A stretch of 64,000 bases of DNA from the NCBI GenBank assembly GCA_045636645.1, contig JAZTXX010000020.1, forward strand, positions 65,116 to 129,115. The letters are read 5' to 3'. The position numbers were made by a program, and so were the translations under genes. Shown here in pieces: positions 60,128 to 64,000 of this stretch (its first letter is position 1; each line of letters starts with the position of its first letter). The notes beneath the pieces were generated by a model. It was not told the origin of the DNA and did no database searches. It worked only from the letters and a program-made list of their open reading frames with translations. Source of the DNA: Nanosyncoccus sp045636645. GTDB lineage: Bacteria; Patescibacteriota; Saccharimonadia; Saccharimonadales; Saccharimonadaceae.

Positions 60128-61327
60128 ATGGGAACAAATATTACAAAAATTTTTTTAGTATTAAATTCTGGCTCTTCTAGTGAGAAGTTTTCACTTTACG
60201 AGGGTGAGGACGAGGTTTGCTCGCTTTATTTTGAGGGGGTTGAAGAAGATGGGAAGAAGAAATTCATCTGTACGATTACGCGGGCGGATGGCTCGGATGA
60301 GCTGATTGATAAGAAGTGGGATTCGCTTGATTCGGCATTCAAGGAAGCGAAGGAGATCTTCGAGAAAGAAGGTTTCATTAATGAGGCTCATCCGCTTGAC
60401 GGTATTTTGGTAAGGACTCCTGCGGCTGGGAAGTATTTCACGAGCCACCATATTGCTGATGAGGAGACGTTTAGCGAACTTGAGAAGGCGAAGCTTACCT
60501 ATCCTTTACATGTCCCAGGGGCAATTCGGGGGCTCAAGAATGCGATGGACGCTTTCCCTGGGATTCCGGTGCTTACGATGAGCGACTCAGAGGCCTTGAC
60601 GAGGGATTCAAGGCGGGATGTCGAGTATGCTCTCCCTGCAGAGGTGGTAGAGGAGTTTGAGCTTGCGAGATATGGTGCACACGGCTCTTCCTATGGCTAT
60701 ATTATCGGCAAGGTTCGGGAGCTTGATTTGCTCGAGAAGAAGATGATTGTCTGTCACTTGGGGTCAGGATGCTCGGTGACTGGATTTATTGATGGCGAGC
60801 CGGCTTATACTTCGATGGGTGAGACTCCACTTGAAGGATTGATGTCCTCGACGAGGACTGGCTCGATTGATCCGACGATTGGGGCTCTCCTAGGCGAGAA
60901 GCTTGGTGCGGAAGAAGCTATCAAGGTGATGATTAAGCAGTCTGGCTTGCAGGCCCTTGCTGGTTCATCTGATATGCGAGAAATCATTGCTGGAGCCGAG
61001 GAAGGTGACGAGAAGGCTGCTCTCGCGTTTGATATGTTCATTGATGGCGTGGCAGGTAAAATTGGTGAATTTGCTGCTAAGATGGGCGGGGTCGATGCGA
61101 TTGTATTTACAGCTACGATTGGCGAGAGATCCATACCTGTACGTAATGCGGTGATTTCGAAGCTTGAATTCATGGGCTTTAAGCTGAAAAACGATGCAGT
61201 GATGGATAAGAGTGCAGGATATGCGAATATCGCTACAGAGGAATCGAAGCCTATTTACGTGATTCCGACTAATGAGGCTGCTTATATGATTCAGAAGGCT
61301 GGAGAACTTCTAGACAACTCTAAGTAG
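60128..61327 (+). CDS. ackA: Acetate kinase homologue with altered active-site motifs
   Basis: 399 aa from the ATG at 60128 (AAAGGAG 4 nt upstream). ASKHA fold: FLVLNSGSSSEKFSLY, HLGSGCSVTGFIDG, SMGETPLEGLMSSTRTGSIDP (conserved Arg of acetate kinases), VFTATIGERS and PTNEAAYM (Glu kept). But the usual HRVVHGG is VRTPAAG, the FDTAFH block is LTMSDSEAL, and the HGTSH block is AHGSSY, so several substrate residues differ. It may be an acetate kinase or a divergent acyl kinase. With the Pta homologue at 18673 it would yield ATP from acetyl-phosphate. Confidence 0.82.
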   Translation: MGTNITKIFLVLNSGSSSEKFSLYEGEDEVCSLYFEGVEEDGKKKFICTITRADGSDELIDKKWDSLDSAFKEAKEIFEKEGFINEAHPLDGILVRTPAAGKYFTSHHIADEETFSELEKAKLTYPLHVPGAIRGLKNAMDAFPGIPVLTMSDSEALTRDSRRDVEYALPAEVVEEFELARYGAHGSSYGYIIGKVRELDLLEKKMIVCHLGSGCSVTGFIDGEPAYTSMGETPLEGLMSSTRTGSIDPTIGALLGEKLGAEEAIKVMIKQSGLQALAGSSDMREIIAGAEEGDEKAALAFDMFIDGVAGKIGEFAAKMGGVDAIVFTATIGERSIPVRNAVISKLEFMGFKLKNDAVMDKSAGYANIATEESKPIYVIPTNEAAYMIQKAGELLDNSK

Positions 61328-61337
61328 TAGTCTTCTT

Positions 61338-61952
61338 ATGACTTGGAAGAATGATCAGGTTTCTCAGGGGGAGACAGAGAGAATAATTGAGGTTAGCAGG
61401 GAGTGTCTATCACTCCCTGGTGATTATGTGGAGCTTGGATGCTATAAGGGTGATACTTCGCTTCTGATTGCTGAGGTGATTAGAGATTATAATAGGGGTG
61501 AAACTGTGGAAAACCCTGTGGAAAAGAAATTTTATATCTATGATTCTTTTGAAGGGCTGCCAGAGAAGAGTGAGAGTGATGAGTCGGTCCTGGGGGAGGA
61601 TTTTAAGGAAGGGGAGTTAGTCGTCACGAAGCGGGAGGTGAAGGAACGGTTTCTTCGGGCTGGGCTTCCTGTGCCGGTAATTTCTAAGGGGTGGTTTAAT
61701 GATTTAACTCCTTCTGATATGCCTTCTCGGATTGCTTTTGCTTTTCTTGATGGGGATTTCTATGATTCAATTAGAGACTCGCTTCGGCTGGTCGCTCCCG
61801 TGGTTGTTCAAGGTGGAGTGGTATTGGTTCACGATTATTATAATCCGGCGCTTCCAGGGGTGAAGAAGGCGGTGGATGAATGGATTAGTCGTAGCGGTAA
61901 CAGTATTACTAGGGTGGATAGATGCGAAACTCTGGCCATAATTAGATTCTAG
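61338..61952 (+). CDS. TylF-family SAM-dependent O-methyltransferase
   Basis: 204 aa. TylF-like class I methyltransferase: YVELGCYKGDTSLLI (SAM-binding loop), KKFYIYDSFEGLPEKS, AFAFLDGDFYDSIRDSL, and VVLVHDYYNPALPGVKKAVDEWI with metal-coordinating Asp residues. Family members methylate hydroxyls of sugars or polyketides with Mg2+. It starts 10 nt after ackA with no clear SD, so it likely depends on readthrough. Placement away from the glycan island leaves the substrate open. Confidence 0.85.
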   Translation: MTWKNDQVSQGETERIIEVSRECLSLPGDYVELGCYKGDTSLLIAEVIRDYNRGETVENPVEKKFYIYDSFEGLPEKSESDESVLGEDFKEGELVVTKREVKERFLRAGLPVPVISKGWFNDLTPSDMPSRIAFAFLDGDFYDSIRDSLRLVAPVVVQGGVVLVHDYYNPALPGVKKAVDEWISRSGNSITRVDRCETLAIIRF

Positions 61953-61959
61953 TAAATAA

Positions 61960-61986
61960 TTAGCACTCTGGGGTTGCAAGTGCTAA
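61960..61986 (+). promoter_or_regulatory. CIRCE operator upstream of groES-groEL
   Basis: TTAGCACTC, nine bases, AAGTGCTAA: one mismatch from the CIRCE consensus TTAGCACTC-N9-GAGTGCTAA. It lies upstream of and overlaps the promoter (TATAAT at 61996-62001), so the HrcA repressor should control this operon. Confidence 0.92.
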
Positions 61987-62027
61987 TTTTTGTGCTATAA
62001 TAGGGGTAGAAAAGGAGATAAATTAAT

Positions 62028-62282
62028 ATGGCACTCAAACCATTAAATGACAGAGTAGTGGCTGTGGTAGAGAAGCCACTTGAGAAGACTAAGGCTGGGA
62101 TCCTGCTTGGCGAAGCGAAGGAGAAGCCGGCTTATGCTGTGGTTGAATCAGTCGGTCCAGAAGTTAAAGCTGTAAAAAAAGGCGACAAGATTGTCTATAA
62201 GGAGTATTCTACGACTGAAATTAAAATTGACGATAAGGATTATATTATTTTGAAGGAGGAGGACGTCCTCGCTACATTGTAG
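62028..62282 (+). CDS. groES: GroES co-chaperonin
   Basis: 84 aa, somewhat shorter than the usual ~95. LKPLNDRVVAVVEKPLEKT, GILLGEAKEKPAYAVVESVG, KKGDKIVYKEYSTTEIK, and the terminal DYIILKEEDVLATL match GroES. The mobile loop region (AGILLGEAKEKPAYA) is compressed. SD AAAGGAG upstream. Caps the GroEL ring. Confidence 0.95.
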   Translation: MALKPLNDRVVAVVEKPLEKTKAGILLGEAKEKPAYAVVESVGPEVKAVKKGDKIVYKEYSTTEIKIDDKDYIILKEEDVLATL

Positions 62283-62370
62283 TCCTGTGGAAATCCTGAG
62301 GAAAACTTTGATTTTTACAGATACAACACCTAGAAATTGAGCATAATAATAATTTACTAAAGGAGTAAAA

Positions 62371-63981
62371 ATGGCAAAGAAGATTTATTATGAGTCCGAG
62401 GCTAGAGAGAAGGTTCTTTCTGGGGCTAAGCAGCTATACGATGCCGTGAAGGTGACTTTCGGGCCTAAGGGAAAGAATGTGATTATAGAGAAGGAATATG
62501 GTGCACCGGTGATTACGCACGATGGGGTGACGGTTGCTGAGGCCGTTGAACTTCCGAATAAGGATGAATCACTTGGTGAAGCGGTTGGGGCAAAGCTAAT
62601 AAAGGCCGCAGCACAGAAGCTTAATAAGGTTGCTGGTGATGGTACTACTACTGTTACGGTCCTAACCTATAATATTCTAAATGAAGCTAATAAGTTGATT
62701 GCGGCAGGGATGAATCCGATGGAGCTTCGTCGTGGGATCGAGAAGGCTGGAGCGGAGATCACAAAGGAGATCGACAAGGCTGCAGAGAAGATTGAGGGGA
62801 ATTCTCGTAAAGTTGCTGAGGTCGCGACGATTTCGGCTGGTGATGAAGAGATTGGTAAATTGATCGCTGAGGTGATTGCGAAGATCGGCAAGGACGGGGT
62901 CGTGACGGTTGAAGCTGGCCAGGGCCTCGAAATGGAAGAGGAGATCGTAGAAGGATTCTCTTATGATAAGGGCTATTCCTCGCCATTCTTTGTTACAGAT
63001 GTGAACCGACAAGAGGCTGTGTTCGAGAAGCCGATGATTTTGGTGACTGATCGGAAGATTTCAGCCGGGTCGGATATTTTGCCGCTTCTAGAGAAGGTTG
63101 CACAGACTGGTAAGAAGGACCTTGTTATTATTGCGGAAGAGGTTGAGGGCGAAGCGCTGAGTTTACTAGTTCTTAACAAACTTAAGGGAGTATTTAACTC
63201 GCTAGTATTGAAGGCCCCATCGTTCGGCGATAGGCGCAAGGAGATTATGGAAGATATCGCAATATTGACAGATGCGACTGTGGTTTCTGCTGATAAGGGC
63301 TTGAAGCTTGAAGAGGTTGGTCTTGAGGTGCTTGGCTCGGCTTCGAAGGTGATTGCCACGAAGGACGAGACGACCATCATCAAGGGTGCTGGCGACAAGA
63401 AGTCAGTTGCGGATAGGATTGCGCTGATTCATACTTTCGCAGGGAATGCTAGGTCTGACTATGAGAGAGAAGAATTTGAGAAAAGAGCTGCGGCATTATC
63501 TGGAAAAGTTGCTGTTATTAAGGTCGGTGGTGCGACGGAGACTGAAATTGATGAGAAGAAGTTCCGTGTTGATGACGCAGTGGCTGCAACTAAGGCGGCA
63601 CTTGCTGAGGGTATCGTGACCGGTGGTGGTGTAACTTTGGTTAATATGGCTGACAAGCTTGATGAATCTGATGCGGGGGTGAGAATTGTGAAGAATGCAC
63701 TAAAAGCGCCGTTCGTACACATTATGGAAAATGCTGGGCTGAATGCTCAGGCGCTTCTAGCAGAGGTTGAAGGTGCGAAGCCTGGTCTCGGTGTGAACGT
63801 GATGACGCCAGAGAAGGGACTCATTGACCTCAAGAAAGCAGGAGTGATCGATCCGGCGAAGGTGACGAAGGAGGCCGTGAAGAATGCTACTTCGATTGCT
63901 GGTACGGCTATTACGATGGGGGCACTCATCTGTGAGATTCCTGAAGAGAAGCCTGCTATGGGTGGTGGTGTTATGGCGTAG
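62371..63981 (+). CDS. groEL: GroEL chaperonin
   Basis: 536 aa, nearly full length for the family (~545). Motifs KVTFGPKGKNVIIEKEYGAP, DGVTVAEAVELPN, AGDGTTTVTVL (ATP site), KAPSFGDRRKEIMEDIAILT, GGVTLVNMADK and the shortened Gly/Met tail GGGVMA. SD AAAGGAG lies 6 nt before the ATG. Complete; only 19 nt of unassigned sequence follow to the window end. Confidence 0.97.
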   Translation: MAKKIYYESEAREKVLSGAKQLYDAVKVTFGPKGKNVIIEKEYGAPVITHDGVTVAEAVELPNKDESLGEAVGAKLIKAAAQKLNKVAGDGTTTVTVLTYNILNEANKLIAAGMNPMELRRGIEKAGAEITKEIDKAAEKIEGNSRKVAEVATISAGDEEIGKLIAEVIAKIGKDGVVTVEAGQGLEMEEEIVEGFSYDKGYSSPFFVTDVNRQEAVFEKPMILVTDRKISAGSDILPLLEKVAQTGKKDLVIIAEEVEGEALSLLVLNKLKGVFNSLVLKAPSFGDRRKEIMEDIAILTDATVVSADKGLKLEEVGLEVLGSASKVIATKDETTIIKGAGDKKSVADRIALIHTFAGNARSDYEREEFEKRAAALSGKVAVIKVGGATETEIDEKKFRVDDAVAATKAALAEGIVTGGGVTLVNMADKLDESDAGVRIVKNALKAPFVHIMENAGLNAQALLAEVEGAKPGLGVNVMTPEKGLIDLKKAGVIDPAKVTKEAVKNATSIAGTAITMGALICEIPEEKPAMGGGVMA

Positions 63982-64000
63982 TGGATTGGTTTTATACCGA

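Noticed and set aside
1..64000. Recoding of TGA as an amino acid, as in some CPR groups
   Set aside because: Intact genes end at TGA (for example 12538-12540 and 16710-16712) and conserved proteins contain no internal TGA.
1..64000. CRISPR arrays, prophage or complete insertion sequences
   Set aside because: No regularly spaced repeats, cas genes, phage structural genes or full transposases are visible; only tRNA-end repeats and one transposase fragment occur.

Overview
The window looks like part of a chromosome from a small-genome Candidate Phyla Radiation bacterium, most likely Saccharibacteria (TM7). This rests on recognisable families, compact gene spacing, standard use of TGA as a stop, and a surface-glycan-rich gene set. 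No rRNA is present, so the taxonomic call is inference. The replication origin lies inside the window: recF-dnaN-dnaA run left on the minus strand, rpmH-rnpA-yidC-jag run right on the plus strand, and DnaA boxes occupy both intergenic spaces next to dnaA.

Layout. 1-2692: end of rlmH, tsaD and a 7TM sensor-like membrane protein. 2750-4936: secreted CAP protein and a methyltransferase-like protein. 5056-10243: minus-strand operon with two FemAB-type peptidoglycan transferases, a DUF3137 membrane protein and a CtpE-like P-type ATPase. 10244-12540: accessory stretch with a transposase N-terminal fragment, an orphan membrane protein with a switch-like leader, and an orphan ORF. 12627-17565: valS, a Tim44/DUF3137-like membrane protein, HIT, PAP2. 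17566-18672: a decayed GrpB gene, tRNA-Arg, tRNA-Ser and a tandem repeat. 18673-25113: pta-like gene, MurE and a truncated MurE-like paralogue, a MacB-like ABC pair, tRNA-Ser with a duplicated 3' end, and an RNA m5U methyltransferase. 25170-35800: a large orphan membrane-anchored protein, the origin region, an LCP protein and a LexA-like DNA-binding protein. 35830-56742: a roughly 21-kb cell-surface island (CotH, RICIN lectin, many glycosyltransferases, UDP-galactopyranose mutase, DHHW/MBOAT O-acylation pair, teichoic-acid-like TagD/TagF homologues, polymer-export ABC transporter, galE, GtrA). 56842-63981: uvrA, an unidentified structured RNA gene, ackA-like gene, TylF-like methyltransferase, CIRCE-controlled groES-groEL.

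How it fits together. The surface island could make an O-acylated, galactofuranose-containing, glycerol-phosphate-decorated polymer, export it through the TagGH/Wzm-Wzt-type transporter and anchor it through the LCP protein. The RICIN protein is a candidate adhesin or glycan-binding enzyme, of interest for an organism expected to live attached to a host bacterium. Pta and AckA homologues suggest acetate-linked ATP production, but the AckA homologue departs from the family at several active-site motifs.

Two features stand out. First, at 59814-60068 a near-consensus promoter, a structured region closed by a perfect 13-bp stem, and a strong intrinsic terminator form a free-standing RNA gene of a class I cannot identify. 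Second, about sixteen genes have a -10 element only 6-9 nt before the start codon and no Shine-Dalgarno sequence, implying widespread leaderless transcription alongside ordinary SD-led genes (groES, groEL, dnaA, dnaN, jag, ackA).
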